From contig DASCMH010000008.1 in assembly GCA_036010905.1 (NCBI GenBank), positions 170,979-234,978 of the forward strand: a stretch of 64,000 nt of DNA, given 5' to 3'. Both the position numbers and the translations under genes were made by a program. The number at the start of each line of letters is the position of its first letter. Within the stretch, counting starts at the first letter, position 1. The notes below the pieces were generated by a model, which was not told the DNA's origin, searched no databases, and was given only the letters and a program-made list of their open reading frames with translations. This DNA comes from SMWD01 sp002729875 (GTDB lineage Bacteria > Pseudomonadota > Gammaproteobacteria > Steroidobacterales > GCA-2729495). Shown piece by piece: positions 7,756 to 17,531 of this stretch.

Positions 7756-9561
7756 TTAAGGCTGGTGACATGCCACCCATGTTTCTCCATGCAATGCCAT
7801 GGCCGGCGGGCGTTGCTCACACTCCGCCACAGCATTCGGGCAACGTGACTGAAATCCGCAACCAGCCGGGCTTTCCAACTGACCGGATACTTCACCTCGT
7901 ACGGCAACGTGCTGGCGGCGGCGCTCAACTTCAGGATCGGGCACTGGCGCAGCGGCGATCAGTGCGCGAGTATACGGATGCCGGGGTTGAAAAAATAATT
8001 TGTCGGTTGCCGCTATTTCAACCGCCTTGCCCAGATACATGACGATAACCCGGTGACTGATTCGCCGCACCACGGCCAGATCATGGGCAATAAAAACGAT
8101 TGCCAGGTCCAGTTGCTGCTGCAGGTCAATCAACAGCCGGATAATCTGCGCCTGAACCGTCACATCCAGCGCACTGACGACCTCATCACAAATCAGCAGC
8201 CGGGGTTGTGAAATCAAAGCCCTGGCAATGCCAATCCGCTGGCACTGGCCTCCGGAAAATTCATGCGGATAGCGGTTCACACAAGAGGCATCCAGGCCAA
8301 CCCTGGTTAACATGTCTGCAACCCGGCGGGTACGATCTGCAGGATCCAGTTGAGGATAAAAAGTCTCCAGCGGTTCCATGACGATACGACCGATGGTCAT
8401 GCGGGGATTCAGCGAGGCCAGCGGATCCTGAAAGATCATCTGCATATCCCGGCGCGCAGTGCGTAATTCCTCTCCATCCAGCGCAGACAAGTCACGATTC
8501 AACAGGCAGGTTGAACCGCCACAGGAATCGACGAGCCTTAGCATGGCACGGGCCAGGGTTGATTTCCCACAGCCGGATTCACCGACAATACCAACTGTTT
8601 CACCCGGCCTGACTTCGATATTGATGTCATCGACCGCACGCAATACTTGTGGTGCTACAAACAAACGACCGCCCGACACGCTGAATTCAACGCTTACCCC
8701 TTTGGCAGACAACACCGGTTCACCATCATTGGTCGGGGCTTTACGGGTAGGATCGGCATGCTCTCCATCGAGCCGCGGCACTGCATCGAGCAGGCTGCGC
8801 GTGTAATCGTTGCGCGAACGGTAAAAGACGTCTGCAGTACTGCCCGCTTCCTCCTGCATACCTTCATGCATGACCAGCACTCGATCGCAGCTACCTGCCA
8901 CAACGCCAAGATCGTGAGTAATCAGGATGACAGACGTCGAAAACTCACTGCGCAGTTCGTGCATCAGGTCAAGGATTTGTGCCTGTACCGTCACATCGAG
9001 CGCCGTGGTGGGTTCATCGGCAATCAACAAAGCCGGCTTGCACAGCAGGGCGGTCGCAATCATCACCCGTTGCCGCATGCCACCGGACAATTCATGCGGG
9101 TACATGCCAAGACGGCGGCGGGCAGCGGTAATTTGCACGGCATCGAGCAACGCTTCACATTCTCGCCAGGCGGCGCGACGATCCATACCCTGATGCTGAC
9201 GTAACACTGTCGACATCTGCCTGCCGATCGTAAGGTATGGATTCAACGAGGTCATCGGATCCTGAAAAATCATGGCGATTTGTGCGCCGCGGATGGTGCG
9301 CAGATGCGCTTCTGGCAATGCCAGCAAATCCTTGCCGTCAAACAGTGCCCTGCCGGCAGCTACACCATTGGCGGCCAGCAAACCCAGCAAGGCCAACACC
9401 GTTTGGCTCTTGCCGGAACCGGATTCGCCGACGATACCAAGGGTCTCGCCAGTCGCGACGTTAAAATCAAGGTCCTGTACCGCATGGACCGGTCCGTCAG
9501 GAGTTGCAAAGGTCACATTGAGCCGGTCGACAGACAAGATGGTTGCGGGGCAAGCTTTCAT
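7756..9561 (-). CDS. Peptide ABC transporter, fused tandem ATP-binding protein (OppDF/YejF type)
   Basis: Single 601-residue polypeptide carrying both nucleotide-binding domains of an oligopeptide/dipeptide importer. Domain 1 has Walker A GESGSGKS (around residue 44) and signature LSGGMRQR; domain 2 has Walker A GESGCGKS (around residue 330) and signature FSGGQCQR. Each has Walker B followed by DEPTTALD or DEVVSALD, and the second ends with the oligopeptide-transporter C-terminal extension with cysteines (CGFQSRCPNA...C). This contrasts with the second peptide operon of the window, where D and F are separate genes. Its ATG overlaps the stop of the upstream permease (ATGA), so translation is coupled. 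Confidence 0.94.
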   Translation of the reverse strand: MKACPATILSVDRLNVTFATPDGPVHAVQDLDFNVATGETLGIVGESGSGKSQTVLALLGLLAANGVAAGRALFDGKDLLALPEAHLRTIRGAQIAMIFQDPMTSLNPYLTIGRQMSTVLRQHQGMDRRAAWRECEALLDAVQITAARRRLGMYPHELSGGMRQRVMIATALLCKPALLIADEPTTALDVTVQAQILDLMHELRSEFSTSVILITHDLGVVAGSCDRVLVMHEGMQEEAGSTADVFYRSRNDYTRSLLDAVPRLDGEHADPTRKAPTNDGEPVLSAKGVSVEFSVSGGRLFVAPQVLRAVDDINIEVRPGETVGIVGESGCGKSTLARAMLRLVDSCGGSTCLLNRDLSALDGEELRTARRDMQMIFQDPLASLNPRMTIGRIVMEPLETFYPQLDPADRTRRVADMLTRVGLDASCVNRYPHEFSGGQCQRIGIARALISQPRLLICDEVVSALDVTVQAQIIRLLIDLQQQLDLAIVFIAHDLAVVRRISHRVIVMYLGKAVEIAATDKLFFQPRHPYTRALIAAAPVPDPEVERRRQHVAVRGEVSGQLESPAGCGFQSRCPNAVAECEQRPPAMALHGETWVACHQP

Positions 9562-10442
9562 AACGAAGCCCCACGATCACGCGGATCGAGCGCATCTCGC
9601 AAACCATCACCCAGAAAATTGAAACAAAATAGCGTGATGGTCAGAAACACCGCCGGAAATATAAGCATCCACGGTGCATTCTCCATTTCCTGCGCACCTT
9701 CGTTAACCAATGCTCCCCATGACGTCATCGGTTCTTGTACACCAAGACCCAGAAAGCTTAAAAATGATTCAACCAGGATGACCTGGGGAATGGTCAGGGT
9801 AACGTAGACCGCCACAACACCGAGCAGGTTCGGCACAATATGGCGCCCAATGATACGCGCCGTAGTTACGCCACCGGCACGTGCTGCCTCAATAAACTCG
9901 CGGTTCTTCAAACTCAGCGTCTGACCGCGCACTATCCTCGCCATATCCAGCCAATTGATGGCGCCAATGGCGACAAAAATCAACAGGATGTTGCGGCCAA
10001 AAAATACCATTAGCAGGATGACGAGAAACATGAATGGCAACGCATAAAGAATATCGACAATCCGCATCATGACCTGATCGACACGGCCACCAAAATACCC
10101 GGATACAGCGCCATAGGTAATACCGATTACCAGGCTTACCAGTGTCGCAACAATACCTACCAACAACGAGATGCGCCCGCCCTGCAGTGTCCGTACCAGC
10201 AAATCCCGACCGAGTGCGTCAGTGCCGAACCAGTGTCCGCTACTGATCGATGGGGCGATTGAAATGTTGTCCCAGTCTGTTGCATCAATACTGTACGCAC
10301 TGAACAACGGCCCGACGATGACTGCGATCGTGAATAGCGCAAGAATAACCAATGCGGTAATTGCCGCACGATTTCTGCGCAGTACCACCCATGCGTCGTG
10401 CCAGAGACTGCGACCGATCGACTGCCTGATTGATTCGCTCAC
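9558..10442 (-). CDS. Peptide ABC transporter permease (OppC-like)
   Basis: Inner-membrane permease of the binding-protein-dependent transport family. 294 residues, an N-terminal anchor segment (ALVILALFTIAVIVGPLF) then five more hydrophobic segments. The EAA loop that docks on the ATPase reads EAARAGGVTTARIIGRHI, with the usual G. The GTG start overlaps the stop of the OppB-like gene (GTGA) and the stop overlaps the ATG of the fused ATPase gene: a tightly coupled operon. Confidence 0.94.
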   Translation of the reverse strand: MSESIRQSIGRSLWHDAWVVLRRNRAAITALVILALFTIAVIVGPLFSAYSIDATDWDNISIAPSISSGHWFGTDALGRDLLVRTLQGGRISLLVGIVATLVSLVIGITYGAVSGYFGGRVDQVMMRIVDILYALPFMFLVILLMVFFGRNILLIFVAIGAINWLDMARIVRGQTLSLKNREFIEAARAGGVTTARIIGRHIVPNLLGVVAVYVTLTIPQVILVESFLSFLGLGVQEPMTSWGALVNEGAQEMENAPWMLIFPAVFLTITLFCFNFLGDGLRDALDPRDRGASL

Positions 10443-11359
10443 AATCTTACGCGCGGGTCGAGCCAGCCGTAGACCAGGTCAACAAAGAAATTAAATATGA
10501 TAATCAGTGAGCCGTAGAACACGACCACCCCCATGACAAGCGTGTAATCGCGATTCAGCGCCCCCTGCACAAAAAACCGGCCCAGACCTGGAATGCCGAA
10601 TATCTGCTCGATGACCACGGAACCGGTTATGACGGCAGCCGTTGCAGGACCGAGATATGAAATAACCGGCAACAATGCGGGTTTGAGTGCATGCAGCACT
10701 ATAATCCGGGGCATCGTCAAACCCTGGGCACGAGCTGTGCGAATAAACGGGCTGCGTAACACTTCTATCATACTGCCGCGCATCAGGCGCGCAATATATG
10801 CGATTTGCGGCATTGCCAGGGCAATAACAGGCAACAACAAATGCCTGACCTCTCCATCACCAAGACCACCGGCCGGCAGCCATCGCAAGCCGACGGCGAA
10901 CAACAGGATTAGTAATGGTGCAACGACAAAATTCGGGATAGAGATGCCGACCATCATTGCCGTCATGACACTGTAATCAGCAGTCGTATTTTGTTTCAAA
11001 GCTGCGTACGCACCGGCGCTGATACCGACCATAAGCGCCAGCAGCATCGCCAGGCCGCCTAGTCGTAACGACACCGGAAACCCGCTGCGAATCAATTCCG
11101 TCACACTGAAATCACGATACTGAAACGATGGGCCAAAATCACCCCGGGCAAGATTGGCCAGGTAGCGACCAAACTGTTGGTACAGCGGCTCATCCAGATG
11201 ATACGCATTGCGCAGGTTGGCCTCGACTTCTGCCGGGAGTTGATTCTCGCTATCGAACGGGCCTCCCGGCGCCGCACGTATCAACATGAATGCCAGGGCA
11301 ATCAGGATGAATAATGTTGGGATCGCGCTAAGCAGACGACGCAGCATAAAATTCAGCAT
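10439..11359 (-). CDS. Peptide ABC transporter permease (OppB-like)
   Basis: Partner permease, 306 residues from the ATG at 11359, which has a GGAG about ten bases upstream; a TTG at 11404 would add 15 residues that do not resemble the family. The N-terminus MLNFMLRRLLSAIPTLF is the standard OppB/DppB start, followed by a periplasmic loop and five further hydrophobic segments. The EAA loop is TARAQGLTMPRIIVLHALK. Belongs to the operon of substrate-binding protein, B, C and fused ATPase. Confidence 0.94.
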   Translation of the reverse strand: MLNFMLRRLLSAIPTLFILIALAFMLIRAAPGGPFDSENQLPAEVEANLRNAYHLDEPLYQQFGRYLANLARGDFGPSFQYRDFSVTELIRSGFPVSLRLGGLAMLLALMVGISAGAYAALKQNTTADYSVMTAMMVGISIPNFVVAPLLILLFAVGLRWLPAGGLGDGEVRHLLLPVIALAMPQIAYIARLMRGSMIEVLRSPFIRTARAQGLTMPRIIVLHALKPALLPVISYLGPATAAVITGSVVIEQIFGIPGLGRFFVQGALNRDYTLVMGVVVFYGSLIIIFNFFVDLVYGWLDPRVRL

Positions 11360-11451
11360 GGAATACAGACTCCGATCTCCAATACTTTTCTGGTACAGCC
11401 CCAAACCGGCTTATACAGGCGTAACCTTAGCAACGATTTTCTGATCTTTTA

Positions 11452-13116
11452 TCAATGCTGCAGAATATAAAAATTCTTCGTGTAGTGATGATCCATGATA
11501 TTTGGCTGCCGACCTCCAACCCAGCTCTTTATCAGGTGTTTGGATACATAAAAATAAATCGGAATAATCGGCATGTCTTCAAGCAGGACATGCTCAGCCT
11601 GATTAAGAAAATCCGCACGTGCCTGCAAATCTGTCTCATCAGCTGCACGCTCAATCAACTCATCATAGCGTGAACTGCTATAACCTGAATGGTTCATTTC
11701 ATTTGCCGAGTGCATTAATTGTGCAAATGTGAATACGTCATTGTAATCGCCAATCCAGCCAGCCCGAAAAATCTGAGTGATTTTCATAAGCTTGCGGGTT
11801 GCAAGAAAAACTTTCCATTCCTGATTCAATAATTTTGTTTCGACGCCAAGTGTTTGTTTCCACATCGAAGCAATAGCAACACTAAGCCGTTTGTGATTTG
11901 CGCTGGTGTTGTACAGCAACTCGATCTTCAGTGGTTTATCGATGGAGTAGCCGGCCTCAGAATAAAGACGTTGTGCTTCAGCGTTACGTTCGGCCTGTGT
12001 CCAGCCGGCCCATTCAGAAGCAACCTGTTTATAGCCGGCCATCTGCGGCACCCAGCCGTAGGCCGGTATTTCTCCGGCATTTGTAATCCGGCTGGTAATA
12101 ATGTCCCGATCAATCGCCAGCGAAAGTGCGCGACGCAGTTGCAGATTATTTTTAAACGGTTCACGCGTCATATTGAAGCCAAAATAATAGCTACCAAGAT
12201 ACGGTGAAATAACCAGCTGATCTGCAAGATTTTCACGAATCCATGGTAACTGCTGATACGGTATCTCTTCGGTAATATCGAGTTCATCTGCGCGAAACCG
12301 CTTCAGCTCTGCATCCTGATTCTCGATTGAATAGTAGTACACGCTATCTATCGTCGTGGCGGCATTGTCCCGATAAAATTTGTTACGAATAAGCTTTATG
12401 TGGGATTGGACGACCCATTCATCCAGTGTATAAGCGCCATTACCGATCAGGCGGCCCTCACGTGCAAACTGATTACCGTATTGCCCAACCGAAGCGCGAT
12501 GTACCGGATACGTCGTAGAATGAGTCAGCAGGCCGAGCAAATAAGCGGTAGGCCGCTGCAACCTGATAACCAGTGTTAATGCATCCAGAGCTTCGACGCC
12601 AAGTTCCTCGGGTGATTTTTCACCCGTGATGACCTCCATTGCATTTACGATTGGCTCCAGGATGCTCGAGTAGTGCGACATCGTTGCCGGATCAGTGCTC
12701 CGTCGCAAACTAAATACAAAATCCTCTGCCGTAAGCGGGTCGCCGTTACTCCATTTTGCATCGTCATGCAGATGAAACGTGTAAACAAGTCCATCCGCAC
12801 TGATATCCCAGCTTTTCGCAACCCCGGGCACGATCGAGCCATCCGGTGCTTCAATCGTCAAACCTTCGAAAAGGTCACGCAGGATGTTAGCCGACGGAAC
12901 GCCCTCGGCACGATGCGGATCAAGTGTTTGCGGCCCTGTTCCATTCCCCACATGCAGCGTTTGATCCGCCGCCAGTTCGGTGCCCGATGGACCGCCAATC
13001 TCGACCGCAGCTTGCGGCGAACCCGCTTCATTACCGCCGCAGCCACCAAGCAGTGCCGCGACAATCGCAAGGCATGCGAGGCTTACGGACGCTGTAAATG
13101 AAATCGAACCCGGCAC
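11452..13116 (-). CDS. Peptide ABC transporter substrate-binding lipoprotein (OppA-like, SBP family 5)
   Basis: Periplasmic oligopeptide-binding protein, family SBP_bac_5. I prefer the GTG at 13116, eight bases after the mnmG stop with GAGAGA just upstream, giving 554 residues; a TTG at 13173 inside mnmG is the alternative. The signal peptide ends in a lipobox LLGGC, so the mature protein is probably a lipoprotein. Family landmarks include TLDPHRAEGVPSANILRDLF near the mature N-terminus and WDISADGLVYTFHLHDDAKWSNG after it. Resembles OppA/MppA in length and ends near PIIPIYFYV, a typical feature. Probably co-transcribed with mnmG upstream. The n-region lacks positive charge with the GTG start, a point against it. 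Confidence 0.9.
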   Translation of the reverse strand: MPGSISFTASVSLACLAIVAALLGGCGGNEAGSPQAAVEIGGPSGTELAADQTLHVGNGTGPQTLDPHRAEGVPSANILRDLFEGLTIEAPDGSIVPGVAKSWDISADGLVYTFHLHDDAKWSNGDPLTAEDFVFSLRRSTDPATMSHYSSILEPIVNAMEVITGEKSPEELGVEALDALTLVIRLQRPTAYLLGLLTHSTTYPVHRASVGQYGNQFAREGRLIGNGAYTLDEWVVQSHIKLIRNKFYRDNAATTIDSVYYYSIENQDAELKRFRADELDITEEIPYQQLPWIRENLADQLVISPYLGSYYFGFNMTREPFKNNLQLRRALSLAIDRDIITSRITNAGEIPAYGWVPQMAGYKQVASEWAGWTQAERNAEAQRLYSEAGYSIDKPLKIELLYNTSANHKRLSVAIASMWKQTLGVETKLLNQEWKVFLATRKLMKITQIFRAGWIGDYNDVFTFAQLMHSANEMNHSGYSSSRYDELIERAADETDLQARADFLNQAEHVLLEDMPIIPIYFYVSKHLIKSWVGGRQPNIMDHHYTKNFYILQH

Positions 13117-13123
13117 GATTCTC

Positions 13124-15031
13124 TCAGGCTCTTTTGAGCTGACGTTTTTTAATATGCACCAGCAGCAGGGCAATCGCCGCCGGCGTCATGCCGGAAATGC
13201 GTGCAGCCTGACCAAGTGTTGCAGGGCGCGTCATAACCAGTTTCTGGCGAATCTCATTCGACAACCCGCGCACGCCAAGGTAATCCAGATCTTCGGGAAG
13301 AATAGTCTGTTCATTGTTCCGTGCGCGATCAATTTCCTGCTGTTGTCTGCATACGTAGCCACTGTAACGCGCATCAATTTCAACCTGGTTATCAATCTGC
13401 TCGGTCATCTCGGGCGTTTCTTCCGGTTTCACTTCCCGCGCACCGACTGCTGCAATGCTGGTTAAAGTACGATAATCGAGTTCGGGTCGGCGCAGCAATT
13501 CAATGGCTTTTTGTTCGCGCCTGAGTGATCCGCCGAGACGAGCCTGCAGTACATCATCGAGATCACCGGGGCGCACCAGTTTTCCGGAAAGGCGGGCCGT
13601 TTCTTTTTCAATTCGCTCACGCTTGATCGCGAAAAATTGCCAGCGTGCGGCATCAATAAGTCCGAGATCACGACCGGTCTCGGTCAGACGCAGATCGGCA
13701 TTATCTTCGCGCAATAACAAACGATATTCTGCACGACTCGTAAACATCCGGTAAGGCTCCTGCGTGCCACGGGTGATCAGGTCATCGACCAACACACCCA
13801 GATATGCCTCATGCCGCTGTGGATACCACGCGGATTTTTCCAGTGCCATGCGCGCGGCATTAATACCGGCCAGCAAGCCCTGCGCACCAGCCTCCTCATA
13901 ACCCGTTGTGCCGTTAATTTGTCCGGCAAAGAACAAGCCGTTAATTACCTTGGTCTCGAGCGTTGCACGTAAATCACGCGGATCGAAATAATCGTACTCA
14001 ATAGCATAGCCCGGACGGGTAATTTTTGCGTCGGCAAAACCCGGAATCGTCGCAATGAACGCAAGCTGTGTATCGTAAGGCAGGCTTGTAGAAATGCCAT
14101 TGGGATAGAGTTCAATAGAACTCAATCCCTCTGGCTCAACAAAAATCTGATGTGAATCCTTGTCGGCAAAGCGGGTAATCTTGTCTTCAATTGATGGGCA
14201 ATAGCGCGGCCCAACCCCGTCAATTGCACCGGTATAAAGTGGCGACCGGTCGAGAGCGCCCAGAATAATGTCATGTGTCGACGCTGTGGTTTTCGTAATA
14301 TGACACGGCACCTGCTGCGGATGCTCGGCCCTCTGACCAAGAAAAGAAAAAACCGGCGCCGGTTCATCGCCAAACTGTTGCGTCATCACGCTGAAGTCGA
14401 CGGTTCGCGCATCGATCCGGGGCGGTGTGCCGGTTTTCAGGCGTCCGACGCGAAACGGCATTTCACGCAATCGATCTGCCAGGCGAATTGAAGCCGGGTC
14501 TCCGACCCGCCCGCCGCTATGGCTCGACTGGCCAATATGAATCAGGCCGCGCAAAAAAGTGCCAACGGTCAATACCACTGTCGGCGCATAAAATTTAGCA
14601 CCCAGGCCGGTTACGATGCCGGTGACACGATCTCCGTCAAGTAACAAATCATCGACACTTTGTTGCATGAGTGACAGATTCGGCTGGTCATCCAGCATCC
14701 TGCGAATCACCTGCCGGTACAAAACTCGATCTGCCTGGGCTCGCGTTGCGCGTACCGCCGGTCCCTTGCTTGCATTAAGAATACGAAAATGAATACCGGC
14801 CCGATCAATTGCGCGTGCCATCAAACCACCCAACGCATCGATTTCCCGGGTCAGGTGGCCCTTACCGATGCCGCCAATAGCCGGATTGCAACTCATCTGG
14901 CCCAGTGTATCGAGATTCTGCGACAGCAATAATGTGCGTGCACCGGCACGCGCGGCGGCGGCGGCGGCTTCTGCACCGGCATGTCCGCCACCAACCACGA
15001 TGACCTCAAAATTTCTGTTCACAATATCCAT
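13124..15031 (-). CDS. mnmG: tRNA uridine-5-carboxymethylaminomethyl modification enzyme MnmG (GidA)
   Basis: FAD-dependent partner of MnmE that installs the cmnm5 group on U34 of several tRNAs. 635 residues from the ATG at 15031; an upstream in-frame start at 15082 adds 17 unconserved residues. The dinucleotide-binding motif VVGGGHAGAEAA lies at about residues 12-23, followed by TLGQMSCNPAIGGIGKGHL with the conserved region around the active-site cysteine. The conserved C-terminal helical domain that contacts MnmE/tRNA contains YSGYVCRQQQEIDR. E. coli MnmG is 629 residues. MnmE is encoded at 20.8-22.2 kb. Confidence 0.97.
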   Translation of the reverse strand: MDIVNRNFEVIVVGGGHAGAEAAAAAARAGARTLLLSQNLDTLGQMSCNPAIGGIGKGHLTREIDALGGLMARAIDRAGIHFRILNASKGPAVRATRAQADRVLYRQVIRRMLDDQPNLSLMQQSVDDLLLDGDRVTGIVTGLGAKFYAPTVVLTVGTFLRGLIHIGQSSHSGGRVGDPASIRLADRLREMPFRVGRLKTGTPPRIDARTVDFSVMTQQFGDEPAPVFSFLGQRAEHPQQVPCHITKTTASTHDIILGALDRSPLYTGAIDGVGPRYCPSIEDKITRFADKDSHQIFVEPEGLSSIELYPNGISTSLPYDTQLAFIATIPGFADAKITRPGYAIEYDYFDPRDLRATLETKVINGLFFAGQINGTTGYEEAGAQGLLAGINAARMALEKSAWYPQRHEAYLGVLVDDLITRGTQEPYRMFTSRAEYRLLLREDNADLRLTETGRDLGLIDAARWQFFAIKRERIEKETARLSGKLVRPGDLDDVLQARLGGSLRREQKAIELLRRPELDYRTLTSIAAVGAREVKPEETPEMTEQIDNQVEIDARYSGYVCRQQQEIDRARNNEQTILPEDLDYLGVRGLSNEIRQKLVMTRPATLGQAARISGMTPAAIALLLVHIKKRQLKRA

Positions 15032-15179
15032 GGCGCTGATTTCAAGGGCGGCCATTCTACTGTGGAAAGCCTGGTGGGTCACTATTGTCCGATTTATTTC
15101 AGCAACTTACGTATGGTTAGCTGGTTACATCATGATTTGTCCGATATGCGCCATATTTAACATAATCGGACTGCCCGAC

Positions 15180-15207
15180 ATTGCCAATTGAATCACGGTA
15201 TTGGCAA
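15180..15207. promoter_or_regulatory. Inverted repeat upstream of the degenerate-GGDEF gene
   Basis: ATTGCCAA (15180-15187) and TTGGCAAT-complement arms form an inverted repeat, TTGCCAA at 15181-15187 and TTGGCAA at 15201-15207, 13 bases apart, ending 15 bases before the preferred ATG at 15223. Position suggests an operator or an mRNA hairpin; no known regulator is assigned. Confidence 0.35.
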
Positions 15208-15222
15208 CATCAATCTGCCAGC

Positions 15223-16458
15223 ATGCACAATCCTTTTCCATCTGGTTCACCCACAGTGAGTACAACACCTGATTTCTCCAAGTTGATTGCCCCCGGTTCC
15301 GACAGCGATTTACCGCTGAGTGATGCAATCACCAAATTGGTGACAATGGAACAATTTAACCTGGCCTTCGCAATCTACTGTGGCTGGTCGGTTATTGCCT
15401 GGCTCAGTCATATGGCCGGTATGGTTTCAATCAGTATGCAGACCGCAGTAACAAACCTTATCGGTATTTGCGCTACCAACGTGCTGTTTTTCACCATCGC
15501 CCGCAGTCAAGCGCCACATAGACCCAGCGAAGAAATAACAGCTCTTGCACAAAGTGTGGTTGGTATTGCCTGGGCCACACTGTTTACATTCATGAGTTCA
15601 GGCAGCCACGAACTAAGCATCGGCATTTATGCATCAGTCCTATTGTTCGCGATGCTGCGCGTCAGGCGAAATGTACTAAACCGGCTCACCGTCTTTGCTG
15701 TAAGCAGCTACTTGACCATATTCATCATCAAGATGCTAACCCGGGAACCGCCGTCAATAACCCCGGCCAGCCTGGTACAGATTTTGATCTTTATCAGCAT
15801 CATGTTGTGCCTTGTGGGCACCGGCCGCTATGTTTACCGGCATTACAACCGTATTAAAGGCGAATACAGCCAACTGCAGCAAAGATTTCGCAGCGAATAC
15901 GCAGGTAGTGGTGTTAATTCGGTGAATCGCCGCTATATCCTTGATCTTCTTGCACGTCATAAGGGTCGGACAGATCGCTCCAACATTACGTTTTGTATCT
16001 GTATCTTCAATGCCGATTATGTCGATATGACCACGCTAAAACCGCAACAGGACGTCAAACGGCTCGCCCTTAGAAATGTCGAAGCTGTCATCCGCGCAGA
16101 GCTACGTGACATGGACTCACTGAATGGCACCAGTTCTCACGATTGCTTCGAAGCCTATAGTGAAAAGACATTCATAGCGATCCTGCCCGACACAAATTTG
16201 ACCGGCGCGCAATGTGCGGCAGAGCGGATTATAACTACCGCCACCATGCAGGACGATATAATCGACAATCACACCAGGTTGTGCGGTGGTGTTGCAGAAT
16301 ATCGTCGCGGGGAAATAATTTCTGTCTTACTTGAGCGCGCCGAAGAAGCGCTCAACACAGCGCGTGCATTGAATACCAGTTGCGTCTGCATTAGCGGCCA
16401 TAGCCCGCCAAAAAAATATAATGCTGCGGTTGTCCGCCTGAAAACAAGCCGCAGATAA
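15223..16458 (+). CDS. Membrane protein with degenerate GGDEF (diguanylate cyclase-like) domain
   Basis: 411 residues from the ATG at 15223 (a TTG at 15181 lies in an inverted repeat and is less likely). Residues 45-210 hold about five to six hydrophobic segments, a MASE-like sensor region. A short linker (GEYSQLQQRFRSEY) leads into a C-terminal GGDEF-fold domain at about 235-395: VNRRYIL matches the usual LTGLxNRR start, and CGGVAEY (354-360) with ERAEEALNTARALN matches the SIGVA...ADxALYxAK end. The signature GG[DE]EF position instead reads AYSEKTF (311-317), so cyclase activity is very unlikely. It may be a c-di-GMP or GTP sensor, or purely structural. Single gene, divergent from mnmG. Confidence 0.8.
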   Translation: MHNPFPSGSPTVSTTPDFSKLIAPGSDSDLPLSDAITKLVTMEQFNLAFAIYCGWSVIAWLSHMAGMVSISMQTAVTNLIGICATNVLFFTIARSQAPHRPSEEITALAQSVVGIAWATLFTFMSSGSHELSIGIYASVLLFAMLRVRRNVLNRLTVFAVSSYLTIFIIKMLTREPPSITPASLVQILIFISIMLCLVGTGRYVYRHYNRIKGEYSQLQQRFRSEYAGSGVNSVNRRYILDLLARHKGRTDRSNITFCICIFNADYVDMTTLKPQQDVKRLALRNVEAVIRAELRDMDSLNGTSSHDCFEAYSEKTFIAILPDTNLTGAQCAAERIITTATMQDDIIDNHTRLCGGVAEYRRGEIISVLLERAEEALNTARALNTSCVCISGHSPPKKYNAAVVRLKTSRR

Positions 16459-16554
16459 CCGTTGCAATAAACCCGGGAGAACCTGACCGGGCCCACCCGG
16501 ATGGCTATTTAATGTACCCGCAGCAACCAGTCGCCGTCCAAAGCGGCTGATATT

Positions 16555-17502
16555 TCAACTACCGATCAGCCTGCCGAGCCTACCGCTGGTCAAACTATCT
16601 TTAACAGACTGTACAACCCATTCATTCAGGTTTTCATCCGGCAGAATTGCCTCGGGTTCGTTATACAACACATCTTCCGGACGATTCGACTGCCGCCCGG
16701 CTTCGCCGATAATATCCCGCTGAAACATGTAATCGTAAGCAACATAAACCGAGATAAGAACGTCCTTCTTTTTCTCTGTGAGAACCTGATTAATGGCTTT
16801 CTTGGTCGGCTCAATCGAATAGTTAACCAGATGACCGCTCCAGGCCGAGTTAACAATATCGATATTGAGATTTTCTTTAAGATACACGCCAAGTTCAGTC
16901 ATGAGTTCTTCCCATTGCTGATTGAACTCCGCGTCACCATAAGCAGCAAGAGTTACGCCTACATCACTGCCGTCAACACCATCCAGCAATGATTTGGTAC
17001 GCCGCAGAATGTTGGTTTTCAGGAACTCGGATGTATCAATATGTTCAAGCAGCGTAACGCGGGCACGCGGACGGTATACCGGCACACCTTCCTTCGGTAA
17101 AGACTCAAGCACATCCTTGTCGTTTTTCAGTCCAAGCGCGTTGGGCAAATCCGAATTTGTGTGGCCGCCAACGGTTAAAAACAGCGGTACCGCGATGACT
17201 TCATCAAAGCCTTCATCGTCGAAGGCCTTCATCTGTGTGGCAATAGCCGGCTCAGTGTATTCATTGAATGCCGTTCTCACGCCGGCTACATTTGGTAGTG
17301 CGAGCAATTTGTCATCAACTGCCTTTTCAACAGCAACCAACATGTCACGCCAGGCCTTCTGTTCTGAGCCATGATTGATGAGCAGAACGCCAATCTTTGG
17401 TCCACTGTCAGCACTCGCGGGCGGCTCTGATGGCTGACCACAACCGGTTAGCAATAACGTCATCAAGGTGATCGTAATCAATGCTGTCCATAACTTACTC
17501 AT
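16555..17502 (-). CDS. CbiX/SirB-like chelatase-family lipoprotein (copy A)
   Basis: 315 residues. A signal peptide ends in the lipobox LLTGC (Cys21), so the protein is probably anchored to a membrane on the periplasmic side, unlike cytoplasmic CbiX/SirB. The N-terminal half (36-125) has CbiX features: IGVLLINHGS with His44, and VPLFLTVGGHTNSDLP with His114, the two histidines expected to bind the metal in the family. The second half (180-290) looks like a repeat of the fold in which HG has become YG (AAYGD, 187-190). Last gene of a three-gene minus-strand unit, 29 bases after the NosR-like gene. The substrate is unknown; metal or tetrapyrrole binding is inferred. Confidence 0.78.
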   Translation of the reverse strand: MSKLWTALITITLMTLLLTGCGQPSEPPASADSGPKIGVLLINHGSEQKAWRDMLVAVEKAVDDKLLALPNVAGVRTAFNEYTEPAIATQMKAFDDEGFDEVIAVPLFLTVGGHTNSDLPNALGLKNDKDVLESLPKEGVPVYRPRARVTLLEHIDTSEFLKTNILRRTKSLLDGVDGSDVGVTLAAYGDAEFNQQWEELMTELGVYLKENLNIDIVNSAWSGHLVNYSIEPTKKAINQVLTEKKKDVLISVYVAYDYMFQRDIIGEAGRQSNRPEDVLYNEPEAILPDENLNEWVVQSVKDSLTSGRLGRLIGS

Positions 17503-17531
17503 TTCTCTCTCCTGTTAAACGATCGGCCAGC

